Source: Phaeotremella fagi
Lineage: Eukaryota; Basidiomycota; Tremellomycetes; Tremellales; Phaeotremellaceae
Length of the DNA stretch: 64,000 bases
NCBI GenBank assembly: GCA_001599715.1
Contig: BCHU01000007.1
Span: forward strand, 129,586 to 193,585
Direction of reading: 5' to 3'
The first letter of the stretch is position 1. Each line of letters begins with the position of its first letter. Positions 36,101 to 47,945 of the stretch are shown here, piece after piece. Below the pieces are notes generated by a model that made no database searches, was not told where the DNA came from, and saw only the letters and a list, made by a program, of their open reading frames with translations. The translations under genes were made by a program, and so were the position numbers.

Positions 36101-37054
36101 ATGAGTGAAACTCCAGATAACACTTCAGAACAAGGTAAGACGAAGCTCAATAATCAAGCTCACACTGCACCAGTCGAAAGCGCTCCTCTCCCTTTCCATC
36201 CTGACTTTCAAGATCTCTCCTCAGATACGATTATTCGAGCCAACAACGGTGTCTGTTTTCGGTTCGATTTCAAAACTCTAAGTTTCTTCTCATCCTTCTT
36301 TCGAGATCTTGAATCAGCGCCAGCACTCTTGCACCGTCACGATGATCCTATCGATTTACCTTCAGCTACCATGTACGGTCTATATCTGGTTTTAGTCTCG
36401 ATCCGTCGAACACTTGAAGGCAGAGGTGTTTCAAAAGTTGACATCAATGAATACCAACGGCATTTTGGTGAAGCTCTAGTCATCATGTCAGCTTACGGTC
36501 TCACCCCCATTAAAGGAATTTTCACTTGATCATGTGCGGCTCTATATCCCAACGAACCATTTATCGTTTACGGTGTAGCAGCTGCTACAGGTGATGAAGA
36601 ACTTGCTGTCTTGGCTTCAACTCGAACTTTAAATTTTGACATAGGAGACATCCCCACCTGGGTTTATGATCTACTTTATACTGAGGTTCCACAATATCTT
36701 ATTCGTCTTCAAAACCTTCATTCAAAAAAATCATCTCACACCGTCGAGAAGTACACCGAAGAAATGATGAGTGATAATTATGACAACAATAATCACCGTT
36801 GGACCAAAAATTGTCATTCTGGTGAAGGTTGTGCCTCGAGACAAGAGTTTGGTAATTATGATAGCATGAGATTGAAGGTTGCTAAATCAGTCGCTACCAC
36901 TTTGGTTCTTTGTGATTTGGGAAGAGGAAGGGAGGCGATCATGAAAGAAAGGGTTCTTGGTGAACTTGATTGTGAAAGATGCGTTGATCGACTACAAAGA
37001 ATCTTCAACCGTGCGTTGCATGCTGCTGGCGCATATGAAGTTCGCAGTATCTAG
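36101..37054 (+). pseudogene. BTB/POZ-like gene copy 2, interrupted by one in-frame TGA
   Basis: Begins MSETPDNTSEQGK; BTB-like core CFRFDFKTLSFFSSFFRDL and IDLPSATMYGLYLVL. A TGA stands in frame right after GIFT (about 36527-36529). The same frame then runs open to 37054 (SCAALYPNEPFIVYG, IPTWVYDLLYTEVPQYL, LDCERCVDRLQRIFNRAL) with the same architecture as copy 1. No sensible intron removes the stop. Options are a nonsense mutation, a sequencing error or stop read-through. If translated through, it would be 317 residues. Its lesion differs from the two lesions in copy 1. Confidence 0.65.
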
Positions 37055-37243
37055 AATCGGTGTCTTTCATGCGTTTCGTACCATGTGTTTCGATGTATTT
37101 CGATATTTTTATATGGAATTGTGCAACATAAACCTGGTCGCCACTAGGATCCATCGCCACAAAACGAATGTCAAAACAATCAACCTCGTACAACTAAATC
37201 TGATCATCGTTTCAACTAGACAACTTCAACTAATATCGTCAAA

Positions 37244-39383
37244 ATGGATGGATGGGATCTACCAATGAGCTTTGGCAAGAAAGTCAAAGCAGCACCAATA
37301 AATATCAAAGCTAAACTCGAAAAAACTAAACGTGAAGAGGTAAGTAAGAATGTCTGTCAAAGCTAAAAAGTAAGGTTCCACCACCACCATCTACCAAAAA
37401 TGAATCAGCGTCTGAACCTGGTCCCTCTGAACCACCAAAATCTGTCGATGAAGTTGTAGCAGCAGAGGAAGATGATGATATAGGGCCGTTACCGCCTAAA
37501 CGAAAAGCTGAGGATGAGAGTGATGATGATAGTGATGATGACGACGAGGAGGAAGCTGATAGAACACCAATCAGTCATGAGATAGTATTGAAGGATCATA
37601 CTAAAGTGAGTTCAACAATTTTAGCTAGTTTAGACTTGAGCTGACTCTGAAAGGTCGTCACGGCTATAGCAGTGGATCCACCTGGAGCTAGAGTCGCTAC
37701 AGGTTCACATGATTATGATACTAAGATTTGGGATTTTGGTGGAATGGATTCAAGAATGAAACCGTTTAAAAGTTGGGAACCCAATGGGAATTATCATGTA
37801 CGTTATGTTAATCTGAACATTCAATACCTAACACTCCAATAGGTACACGAACTCGACTATTCACCCGATGGTAGTCAACTTTTGATCATTTCTGGTACGA
37901 CTGTACCTAAAGTTTTCAATCGGGATGGAGAGGAGGAGTAAGTTATTTTAGTATCACTATACTGATGCCTAGAATGGAATTCAATAAAGGAGACGTTTAT
38001 CTACGAGATATGCATCATACCAGGTAAGAACTCAGTCGATGGATTATCCTCTGACATTTAGTGGTCATACAGCCGAAATAAATAGCGGTAAATGGCATCC
38101 AACCGATAACTCACTTTTCCTCACTTGCTCAAATGATTCAACTTTACGGTGAGTAGATTTGAGAAAATAACTGCTAATAATATCCAGGATATGGGATACG
38201 TCGAATAAGAGAAAACAGAAACAAGTCATCATAGTTAGATCAAAGGAACGAGGAAACAGAACCAGGGTCACTGCATGTGCTTGGAGTCATGATGGCAAAT
38301 TAATTGCAGGAGGTGAGTAGTCGGTCCTCACTCCACTGATCATGTTTCTAGCTTGTTTAGATGGAAGTATACATGTTTGGAAGGTTGATTCGAATTTCGC
38401 CAGACCGAATTACACAGCTGAAAACGCCCATCCTAAAGATACTTATACTTCAAGCTTAGTTTTTTCGAGGGACGGAAAGAGATTAGCGAGTAGAGGTGGT
38501 GATGATACAGTTAAACGTGAGCCCTTGAACTTGCAGAAGCAAAACGAATGTTGACTAAAAGAAAAAACTCAGTTTGGGAAATCAATAAAATCAGAAAACC
38601 TATCGCTGTAGCTTCAGACATTGGCAACATTTATTCAGAAACTAATTTAATTTTCTCACCGGACGATAAATTCATTCTAACTGGGACAGCTGTGAAGAAA
38701 GGTTCGGGTGAAAAGGGGGCTCTTGTATTTTTGGATTCAGAAACCCTAGTTGAACAGAGAAGGGTACCTATAGGTGATGGAACTGTGGTCAAAGTTCTAT
38801 GGCATTCTCGTATAAATCAAGTAGGTCCAGATCATCACCAACAAATCATCTGTATGCGCTAAACCGGATTCAGATTTTCGCCTCATTATCAACAGGAGCC
38901 GTTCATGTCCTCTATTCACCCCACTCCTCGATCAGAGGAGCATTACTTCCCTTGGAGAAAATGCCAAAAACAGCTCCAAGAGATGTATCCTTCTCATCGG
39001 CAGATCTCAAACCTGTCATCTATACACCAGACGCTTTACCCATGTTTGCAGATCAGAAATATGGAGTTTCGCAACATCAAAAAGAGAAACGTAGTAAGAA
39101 ATTCAAACCTATGGAACCTGTTAGTGGAGTGGGTAAAGGTGGTCGAGTTGGTCAATCTGCTATGACTGGATTGGCTCAATCGATGTTTGGGTGGGTTGTT
39201 TTCGTTTTTGTTGTCGTTCTGACGCTGGTTACTGACACTTGATTAGTCAAACTGGATTCGTGGGCGAGGACGTAAGTTTAATTTTTACGTATTGACAAGT
39301 ATCCTTTACTGATGTCACCAATTCTGTAGCCTCGAGAAGCGTTGTTGAAATATGCAGATAAGACGGAGAAGAAGGAGGAGTAG
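37244..39383 (+). CDS. WDR70: WDR70 / gastrulation-defective-1 homologue, WD40 protein
   Basis: Starts MDGWDLPMSFGKKVK. An acidic linker (DESDDDSDDDDEEE) leads into WD40 repeats: ISHEIVLKDHTKVV, GSHDYDTKIWDF, GHTAEINSGKWHP, SNDSTLRIWDTSNK, ACLDGSIHVWKV and GGDDTVKLWEI. The C-terminal signature MEPVSGVGKGGRVGQSAMTG and EDPREALLKYADK is specific to the WDR70 family. About 11 exons; the first donor is GAG|GTAAGT just after KREE. In fission yeast Wdr70 works with a Cul4-Ddb1 ligase in H2B ubiquitylation near DNA breaks. The gene is convergent with the FMP52-like gene, about 96 bp away. Confidence 0.88.
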
Positions 39384-39479
39384 TGTTTCTGGATACATAG
39401 TATACATAGTCATTGACACCTTCATCTTGAATCATCATTATCCCTCGTCATCTTGAAATCATCCCTACTGACGAAAGAC

Positions 39480-40298
39480 CTAAGCTTGTTCCTCTTTATA
39501 AGCTTTAGCGAACTGAATAATCTCATGATCATTGAGTACAGTAACGCCTTCAGCAGGAGGATGAGCAGCTAAATGAGCAATACAAGCCCCGACACTAAAC
39601 CAATCCAAGGTCAACATCAATATCACCATCAGTTGGACAGAGGTTAAAACTCACTCTTCAGCCTCAATAGCGATACTAGAAATAGGAACTCCAATCCACT
39701 TCAACCCCCTAAAAACACTGGTCCCAATACTCTCTTGAGTCCTCTTGCCTTGTCTCTCACCCATCAAAAATCCAGGTTTAAGAATGATCGTCCTCTTAAA
39801 ACCCATTTTACTGACTTCATCATCCAATTGACCTTTGATCCTGAGATACCAAGCTCGACTGGATGGATTAGCTCCAGCACTTGAAATCAATATCATCTAC
39901 CCTCTTGCTATCAGTATGAAATCTGGCGAAAGACAGGGTAGCGGAAGGAGACATACGGTATCGACTTGATCTTGTTTAGCCCGTTTCGCTAGATCCCTAT
40001 TCAAATCTAAATCGATCTTCTCCTGGTTGGCGATCCCACCAGCTAAAGCTCTCGTCGTTCCTAAACATGAAACATAGATTCCACCAGTTGTCCCAACGGG
40101 TGAATCGATGGCGGAAGTTAGATCTGGATAGACTGTGTTGATGTATTTCGAGATTGATGTTGGGGTGGGGGAGGGGAGGGCTCGACGAGTTATGGTGGTT
40201 ATTTCGAATTGGGTTTTCGAGTTTAAGAGATGGGTGAGTGTTTGGGTACCGGTTAGTCCTGTCGCCCCTGCTAGTGTTAGTTTGATTGGGGAGGTCAT
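39480..40298 (-). CDS. FMP52: FMP52-like NAD(P)-binding Rossmann protein
   Basis: Short-chain-type Rossmann start KLTLAGATGLTGTQTLTHLL (dinucleotide loop GATGLTG). Then GIYVSCLGTTRALAGG, MILISSAGANPSSRAWYLRIKGQLDDEV and ILKPGFLMGERQ, the order seen in Fmp52/HTATIP2-like proteins of the outer mitochondrial membrane. Three exons; the first intron follows VDT (donor GTATGT) and the second follows EAED, ending AKAYKEEQA at 39480. About 235 residues, normal size. Exact enzymatic role unknown even in yeast. Confidence 0.78.
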
Positions 40299-40635
40299 TG
40301 ATAGTGATGATTTGGATGGTTTCGAGATGGAAGAGATGGTAAGTTCTTTACTGTGCTTATTTGATTAAGTTGTCGTCAGAAGGCCAAATCACCGTCGGTC
40401 GCAAAAGTGTTGGAATCAGAGTACTAGTAGACTCAGACCGAGGTAAGTATAGTATACGTGTAGTCGTACTGTACTTGTGTTATTTTGCATAAAATGAAAT
40501 CTATCTCCTTCCTCATAATTTGTCTCATATCAACTCTTTCTCTTCTCTTCACATACTCCAACCCTTTCCAACTTTTGAACACCCTCTCCCATTCCCATCC
40601 TCATTTAATCCACTAACCTCACTCCCCGTCCGTCC
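40299..40635. other. intergenic
   Basis: Between the start of the FMP52-like gene and the end of the TM9SF gene. Nothing supported beyond CT-rich sequence at about 40500-40580. Confidence 0.4.
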
Positions 40636-42553
40636 CTAATCGACTCTGATCGACCCGTATAATCTTCGAATGGCAAAGTAAGTAGCGATATAACCTATCG
40701 ATCCACCAACTAAGAAATCCAGTAGGGAGAATAAGAATCTGGTATCACAAGTCAGTAAAATAAACAATGTAAAAATAAGATAAAACCCACAGATAACCAA
40801 AGAACAAAACTACACTTGAGAAACTATCCAAACTCAATCTGGAAGCCCAATACCAAACACCATAACCAAATAGCCAGAACGCACTACCACCCCCGATCAA
40901 GAAAGCTCTCCAATGCCAACGATATTCCTCTGCGCAAAGGACGAAATAAATGAACAGTACCGTGACGGTAGCAGTCGTCACTGCGACAACTGAGAAGGTG
41001 AGGAATAAGAAACCGAAAGCATAATAAGCTCTGTTACCGAATAACGAGGATAGAACGAAATAGAGTTCGACAAACGCTGCTCCAAACGGTAAGATTCCAC
41101 CTAGGAGGGCAGCTTGATAGGGTCGAAGATACCATTGCAAAGGTGGGATTTGTCTTGGTATAGAGTTAACTCTAACTGGATGTGAGAAACCGCCATGTTT
41201 CATTCCCAAGAAATATCCTGCTACAGATAATGGAACTGAGATCAAGAACCATAATAACAGAATAGCGAGGATTGTACCGAACGGAACTGCTCCTGATGAA
41301 CCGGCGGCGATTAAGAATAGATTGAGTAAACCGATGAGTGAGAAGACGACGGTTGGGAAAAGTGTTGCGGTAAGTACAAGATTCGGTTTCCATTCTTCAC
41401 CACCTAGAGTTGCGAAAACTCTGGCAGAGGTGTAACCAGATACACAACCGAATAATGTCCAGCAAATCAATAGAACCGTAGCAAGCGAACCACGATTTGA
41501 GGGTGACAAGAATCCGAAAAGAGCGAAAACGAGAGTTACAGCAGCCATCAGGACCAAATGAGCACCGTTACCGACAAAGACTGATAACAGCATGGGTCGT
41601 TGTGGAACTCTGAAAACTTCCCCATGAACCAATTTCCAACCGTAATCTTCTTGTACTTCTTCAGATAAATCCACAGCGTTGTATCGTGAGATATCTTTGG
41701 TGACAGTTCGATAGAGGATCATGGCGACCATGAAAACTAAGAATCCCACGATGACCAAAGAATTGATTAAACTGAACCAATGGATTTTGGGATCGAACAC
41801 ATGTAAATACATATCCCAACGTAGACCCCATGGAACAGATGATTCCAAGAACGAAACTGAATATGTGAAATAGATCTCGTTGTCGCTAGCTTCTGAGAGA
41901 TAGAGTGATTGATCGTTGAAACAGTTAGCGGAGATTTCACCTGATACCAAAGATTGAACACTTCTTGGATAAACCAAGACACCGACTACTCTGAAATGAG
42001 TGGAATCGCGTTTATGATACTGGATATAGATGTCGTAATGATTGTTGAAAGCAGGTCGATCAGGTATAGTCTCATCATCACCTAAATTGAAGCCTTGAGC
42101 GTCCAAAAAGATTTCACCAGTTTTAGAATCCCTCTTCATCTCACTGGAAGGTAACCCGTCAACAATGAAATTCAATCCGTAATCCTCTTTAATCCTATCG
42201 TTGATAAACGTCGCATCGTCTTTGGGGATGACGGTTCGACATAATGTCTGACAAGTCGTGTTCTCCATCATTGAAAGTTGATACGGAGTAGTTAGGATTC
42301 TGTCACCGAATAAAATCGATCCTAGGGATTCGGGCTGTTTGACTGGTCCACCGTCTGGGATACAGAAATGGAATCTTTCATCGTAAGCGTCGTAGGATAT
42401 TAATGATTTCAACTTGGAATTCAACATTGGTGTTACGGTGTTGACGAAGACGTCTATCGTTTCACCATGGTAGTAATCTCTTGGTGCTGTTCCTGGGAGA
42501 TAGAACGCCGATGCGGTGGAGATGAAAGCGAGGATGAGTGTTGGGTTCAGCAT
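40636..42553 (-). CDS. EMP70: TM9SF / EMP70 nonaspanin
   Basis: Endosome/Golgi membrane protein with nine membrane helices. Exons 42553-40791 and 40738-40636, 621 residues. Signal peptide (MLNPTLILAFISTASA) then the family hallmark FYLPGTAPRDYYHGETIDVFVNTVTP. The luminal domain runs to about residue 265. The first helix (SLINSLVIVGFLVFMVAMIL) precedes DISRYN and EDYGWKLVHGEVFRVP, a diagnostic cytosolic segment. Eight further helices include GGILPFGAAFVELYFV and CAEEYRWHWRAFL, both highly conserved. The C-terminus YGSIRVD keeps the Lys/Arg-x-Asp COPI-type signal expected of the family. Yeast paralogues cannot be told apart here, so the symbol is approximate. Confidence 0.9.
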
Positions 42554-43040
42554 TGTGTTGAGTGGGGCGGGAGGATGGTTCCTATTGGGAGGGGTGTTGG
42601 TTAGGAGGAGACAAAGGTATTTTCGCAGTCAACTTCAAGTCTTCCGCTTGACTGGATTAGTTCGTTCCTGCTGAAAGCTTCAGTTGTGATAAGAACAGCT
42701 GTGATAAGAACAGCTAACAGAGTCTAGGGAGATTGCGATGACTCTGGTGACTGATCAGAAGCGATATGACTTTTTGAGGAAAGTCGAAAGATGGAGATGA
42801 ATGGAATGGATTGAATGAATTGGATTGGATTGAATGACTGAATTTTAAGAACGCGTTTCCGCTATTACACAGCTAAGAATAGGTGGCACAGTTAGTACAG
42901 TTAGTAACTACAAAATATAGTCATATCAGTACTGCATTCATATCTACATGCATGATCTGAGTGACTATAACTACACTGATACTATAATACAACATCAATT
43001 GAATCTGGATATATAAAATGCAGGTTATAAACCGAGAAGA
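42554..43040. other. intergenic, promoter of TM9SF gene and 3' end of RAD9
   Basis: Contains a 15-bp perfect direct repeat (42685-42714), TTGGATTGAATG-type low-complexity repeats at about 42800-42845 and an isolated ACGCGT at 42851-42856. No gene supported. Confidence 0.5.
42685..42714. repeat. 15-bp direct repeat carrying GATAAG
   Basis: TGTGATAAGAACAGC occurs twice head to tail, about 130-160 bp upstream of the TM9SF start. GATAAG is the core of GATA-factor sites in fungi; regulatory use is inferred. Confidence 0.6.
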
Positions 43041-45009
43041 TCAATCATCAAACAAGGCCTTTGAAAAGTCAGTCAAAACGTATTTTAGGTGCGTAGTAAA
43101 AAAACTTACTCTACGACTGGAATGTTGAGTAGAAGGGATTCCTTCATCATCAGAAAATAATTCTTCGTCTTGATTCGGACCAAGGTTTTCAACTTCCATC
43201 CCATCCCCATCTCCCCCAAATATCGCTGGGTCAGGTTGGAAAGTCTGTTCCTCGCTCGTGTCCTCGTATCCCCCTTGATTCTCCTTATCTTCGTCTTCAG
43301 TAACTGCTTCATCCACTATATCAGCCCTAGCTTCTCTTCCATCATCGACCCCATCGCCATTGCCATTATCATTCTCATCATCATCCAGATCATCCATCGC
43401 ACCAAGTAAATCTTCTCCATCGAGATCACCCATCCCAGCCAATTCCAGCGCTTCTCTTTGCGACATTCTGACTGAACCTTGAGATCCCGCTTCAAGGAAT
43501 AAAGGTTCATCTGCGGGTCGTTGAGAAGCTGCCTGAGAAAGTGATTGAGATAAGGATTGCGATAATTGTGTACCATGAATTACAGCTGGACGTTGAGATT
43601 CAGGATTCGGAGTGAATGATAAACTTTGCCGTTTGTTCCTGTTCGACGTCAAAGATGACGAAGGACGTTTGGAGCTACTTGAAATTGAATTTGATCGATC
43701 TGGGCGATCAGATGAATCTCGCCTGGAGCCGTCACCGTTACCGTTACCATTCGATGTTGGTTGTCTTCCTACTTTAACATCTCTGAAAGCTTCACAAGCC
43801 GTCGTAGCGATTGCGCAGAATATCGTACAAATATCTTCGTCCTCTGATCCAGTCAATATACTAGCCAAAGTAAGAGGTTGAGTAGCTTCCGAGAATGAAA
43901 TCGTCAAATCGATACCCAACTGATCAGCTAACGATAAAGCGGACTAAAACGTTGGATCGATCAGTCATGAGGAAAAAACCAAGACAAGAATGACCCACTC
44001 TAAATTCCCTCATAGGTAAAGTCAAATCAACTCTTCCACCCAAAACCTCATAATTCGCGAAATCCCTCGAATCAACTCTAATCTCCGTCGACAACTCTCT
44101 AGAAGCTCCCGAACCACCTTCCCAGGTTTTGACTCGTACTTCTCTATCACTAAACAGCCAACCCAGTGAATTTTCACCTTTACTTTGATTGATTTTGTTC
44201 GAATTGCTGTTTTCACTGGTGGTAGGGAGAACGAAATGGTCTAAGAGGTCTTTGAGATTTCTGGCTTCGACGGTGAATCCGTTAGGGGTCGATGAGGGAT
44301 CCACTTCGACGCGCAGGAAATCTTTTTCGCCTAGATGAAGGAGATGTCTTTTGATAACGCCTGTGGAGGTGAGAGTTAAATTATTGTCAATTGAGAAGCA
44401 GTCTTGGAATCAACTCACCATGATCGCAAACCAATTTCATTTCTATATAACTAACGACATTTTGACGATGATCATCGTTCCCCTCCTCATCACGCGTACG
44501 TCTATGCCAAACGATCTTCAAATCGATTCGATTGACGTTAGTCGTCGAAGAAGTTTTACCGATAACATTGAGAACAGACTGTAAATTTCGTTTTAGCGAA
44601 TAGAATACAAGTGTTAGTAAAATCATATACACACCTTGACTAAGAGCATACATTTGATTCCCCTCTTTTGCTCAGATTCTCTACCCAAAGCTTTATACCG
44701 ACAGAAAAAACTCGGTTCAAGTTTGAAATTACAATAAGCAGTTTTGGAGTTGTTGGCAACAGCTAGCTCCCACTTCGAATTAGGGAGTAAAAAACATTAG
44801 TCCTTGGGCTTAAAAAGATGTAAATCTGAGGGTAAGAAGAACTTACAGCAGTTTTACTAGCATGAATGGAAAGTTCATCACCGAATTTAGATGCGCATTG
44901 TAGGATTCGAATGAATTCTTTGATTTCTCGTCAGATTCTTCTCATGTATGTATCTGTTGAATTCTATGGACCTACGTTTGATGTGAGGCTCTTTTATTGA
45001 TGCCTCCAT
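43041..45009 (-). CDS. RAD9: RAD9, 9-1-1 checkpoint clamp subunit
   Basis: PCNA-like clamp subunit with Rad1 and Hus1, loaded at damage sites to activate the ATR pathway. Start at 45009 gives MEASIKEPHIKQFIRILQ, then CASKFGDELSIHASK, NSKTAYCNFKLEPSFFCRY, the long first PCNA-like domain, FANYEVLGGRVDLTLPMREF and LADQLGIDLTISFSEATQPL, which match the family. The tail (about the last 210 residues) is the disordered Rad9 phosphotail: Ser-rich (SISSSSKRPSSSL), Gln/Ser (SQSLSQSLSQAA), acidic, ending HSSRRALFDD after a 54-nt intron. First introns: 44975-44918 and one starting at 44846. The short exon 1 (34 nt) was chosen because it restores the conserved N-terminus. Confidence 0.88.
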
Positions 45010-45330
45010 ACTGATTTTATTTGATGTATCATGTGAATAATATTTATGATCAGGAGATTTATGGTGGTTGAGAATGGGATGTTGGGTGTTGTTGTGGTTG
45101 ACTGGATTTATTACACGAAGTGGCATTTTGATAATCATGCATTTTCTTTGGATCTCTTCACTGCCCATGATCTCTAACAATCGAGGAGGTTGAAAGAAGC
45201 TATCGTTGGTAATGTCAACCACTAGGTCTCACTATCCCTCTCCATCATCAAACAATATGCATAAAACATACAAAATCGTTAAAAGGTCGTGATACCACTC
45301 AGCAAAACACCTAACCCGCCAAAGCCCTCA
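45010..45330. other. intergenic
   Basis: Lies between RAD9 and the FAD monooxygenase. An open stretch upstream of RAD9 in the same direction is probably 5' UTR. No other feature seen. Confidence 0.4.
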
Positions 45331-46631
45331 CTAAACAAGATCCCTAACATCCCTCCCAATATTCCCTTGGGTCCATCTTCGAACAAGTAAGAAACCCCAG
45401 GTCATCCAATCCATAACAACAGCTTCGAAACCTTGTCGTTTCTTGAATCCCATCTCCATACCCCAAACAGCATCTTTATAATGTTTCTCTATAACTTCTC
45501 TTCGGTGTTTTTCGTAATCTCTGAATATGTTTTCAACGGGTTCATTTGGATGTTTTGAGATTAAATGGGCGAAAAGGATCCCATCTTCTATGGCGTAGCC
45601 AGTACTTTCACCTTGTGGTGGCATCTATGTAACCAAATTGTCAATGTGTTATCTCTATTCCGTATGAAGATGAGTAGACTTGCGGCATGAGCAGCATCCC
45701 CCAACAAAAGCACTCTGTTCTTATACCATACCCCCCTCTCCTTCAAAATGTAGATCGGATATAAAGTCCAAGATTGACATTGTTCAATAAAACCTTCCAA
45801 ACCCTTAACCAAACCGCCCTGATAAACGTCTGCAATACTCTTCTTGATCCCTTGGAAATCGTTACGGATCCTCCAACCCTCTCTGGCATCACCATCAGGT
45901 TCATCCATATACATGACCGTTGAGACATAAATTTTCTGTCTCGTTTTCTCGTATCTCGATAACAAGACTATCCCGTTGTTACCGGAAAGTAAAGCTGTGT
46001 CTCGGAGAGCTTCATCACCGTTGATTAATTTTACTGATTTAGTTGAATCAGGTGAATCGATCCAACCCATCGCAACAGCTCTTCCGATATATCTCTTCTC
46101 TCTTTCAGGATCAACATAAAGTTTCCTAACAGATGAATGAATCCCATCACAACCCAAAACGACATCCGCCTGAATATCCGGTAACCCATCATCAAATTTC
46201 AAAACAACCTTATCGTTCTCTTCATCATCATGAATTCCAATCAACCGTCTTCCCCATTGAATCTCAACCGAATCATCAAAATCCTTAACCAAACCATGCA
46301 AAAGACATCCAACAAGATCAACCCGTTGAGCCCGAACAGCCCCAATCCCACCCCAAAAATTGCCGATAGATTTCCCAGTTCGTAGAGAGATATAATCAAT
46401 CCCATGATCAAGTGGTAATGATTTCGAACGAAGTTCCGTACCCACATCTAAATCGTCTAGATATTTCATGCCAAGGGCGGTGATGTTGATGGTACCACCT
46501 ATAGTTTCTGGTTTAGCTCTTAGTTCGACTATTGTGATTTTCAGTGTTTGATCGCGGATTTTGGAGAGGGCTAGGGCGGTTGAGAGACCACATGGTCCTG
46601 CTCCAATTATGCAGATGTGTTTGGTGGTCAT
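45331..46631 (-). CDS. FAD-dependent monooxygenase (salicylate hydroxylase-like)
   Basis: Two exons, 46631-45684 and 45624-45331, 413 residues. N-terminal FAD-binding GxGxxG (CIIGAGPCGLSTALAL), the internal motif VLGCDGIHSSVRKLYV (DG motif) and the second FAD motif spanning the splice site, RVLLLGDAAHAMPPQGESTGYAIEDG. This is the aromatic-ring hydroxylase class A family that includes salicylate and kynurenine hydroxylases. The intron starts with GC rather than GT (GCAAGT), the common minor form; using the nearby GT would shift the frame. No N-terminal targeting signal. Substrate not predictable. Confidence 0.88.
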
Positions 46632-47038
46632 GCTGTGGAGAAGTGATACTTGTTAGAATTGATGGATGTCGTTAAAGGTCAGAGCCGTTGTTGCTTCGTT
46701 CCGTCCTCACATGAAACCTACGTACTCGTCTGTGGCTGTGGCTTTTCCCATCACAAATTTGAAGGACAAAACGAAAGGACAACCACAAAAACAAGGCTAA
46801 GGACTGGCTAGAGGGAAAGTCAAGTCTCTATGAGATGGAGGAGATACTGTACAACAGAATTCGATACTGTGCAGTTAACCAGGAGCAAAAGCAACATGCA
46901 GTTCACTATGCACGTCGTCACTCGATCCATAAATTTATCTACAAAATATTGAAATTCCTATCCCAACAACCTTTAAATATTTATCTCCGCTTTCCCACCG
47001 CCTCCCATAAAAGAAAAAACATAACAGGAGCCACCCAA
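46632..47038. other. intergenic
   Basis: Promoter of the FAD monooxygenase and 3' flank of the first array gene. Short open frames are unsupported. Confidence 0.4.
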
Positions 47039-47623
47039 TCATGATGACTTGACGTCTTGGAAACTGATACACCCCATTTTAGCTCTGACTAGTTGACCGT
47101 AACGACGAAGATTGAACCCGTTGTAACCAAGGGCAGTGGTGAGTTGACGAGCTGTTGAGATTGCGGTTTCTTCATCTTCACCAAAAGGATGTCCTAATTC
47201 TTTCTTGAGGTCGGGGATGTCGCATTCAACAGTGCGAGTGGCGGTGACTAATGATCTTGCCATGCTTTCTGGGGTTTCGGTATCGGTTATATCGATTGTG
47301 GTAGAGGAGTTACCGAACTCACCTCCAAGCTCGATGAGCTTGATATTGGGTTGGATCTTCATGACAAGACTCATAGATTCGTCTGGGTTTGGGTGGAAAC
47401 AATAGATAAACTTCGCACCTTTACTAGTAGCGTAAACCTCTTCTTCCTCTTTGTGACCTTCGTCTGGGCGCCATAACATGTACCGCTTCTCTGGAGCTAG
47501 GTGAGATAAATCACGGCTGTCGGTGTTGTAGATTGTGAAGATAGAATTAGCGACCTTGTAGGTACCACATGTAGTGACACCACTTTCTCGCTTGGGGATG
47601 TAGCTATTTTTCGTGTCGGACAT
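47039..47623 (-). CDS. array family protein copy 1, function unknown
   Basis: Single-exon, 194 residues, start MSDTKNSYIPKRESGVTTCG. First member (lowest coordinate) of a five-copy tandem family. Shares the family frame: an N-terminal GVTTCGTY element, TSKGAKFIYCF, an ITDTETPESMARSL block and the C-terminal HPFGEDEE...TTALGYNGFNL...GQLVRAKM. It is divergent from copies 2-4, with a longer acidic insertion (DEGHKEEEEVYA), and closer to copy 5 in having TARQLTTALG. No signal peptide, helix or known catalytic motif. I do not recognise the family. Confidence 0.75.
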   Translation of the reverse strand: MSDTKNSYIPKRESGVTTCGTYKVANSIFTIYNTDSRDLSHLAPEKRYMLWRPDEGHKEEEEVYATSKGAKFIYCFHPNPDESMSLVMKIQPNIKLIELGGEFGNSSTTIDITDTETPESMARSLVTATRTVECDIPDLKKELGHPFGEDEETAISTARQLTTALGYNGFNLRRYGQLVRAKMGCISFQDVKSS

Positions 47624-47945
47624 GTTGTTGTTGTATGGATTTTATATTTCGTTTGAAGCTTTATTAACTTGGTGAGATTAAGGGAGGTTGGTGTTGAGTG
47701 TTGAGGAAGACATTTCCTCCCCAAATCCTGTGTCTGTTATAGCTATCAAGAAACAAACTGCAAGAAGGCATTTTCAACGGCCGATGATCCCATGACCTCA
47801 TTTTCAAAGATAGAGAAAGGAGGGAGTGGTGCTGTAGCTTCATTTCAAAGTGATCAATCAAACAGATACTTCATCATAACTTTTACAATATATTCTGCAA
47901 TTAGCCTGACTGACCTCCACCAAACAAACTATGTACGCAACTTTT
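47624..47945. other. intergenic within the array; duplicated flanking DNA
   Basis: Roughly 47701-47819 is closely repeated at 48615-48735, so the upstream region of copy 1 matches that of copy 2. Roughly 47821-47935, the 3' flank of copy 2, resembles the 3' flank of copy 3 (49232-49335). Confidence 0.7.

Noticed and set aside
42851..42856. A second intergenic ACGCGT site as a RAD9 promoter element
   Set aside because: It lies at the 3' side of RAD9 and about 300 bp upstream of the TM9SF gene, so it cannot be a RAD9 promoter site.
46835..47044. 69-residue + strand open frame between the monooxygenase and the array
   Set aside because: No similarity to a known family, no spliced partner; probably chance.
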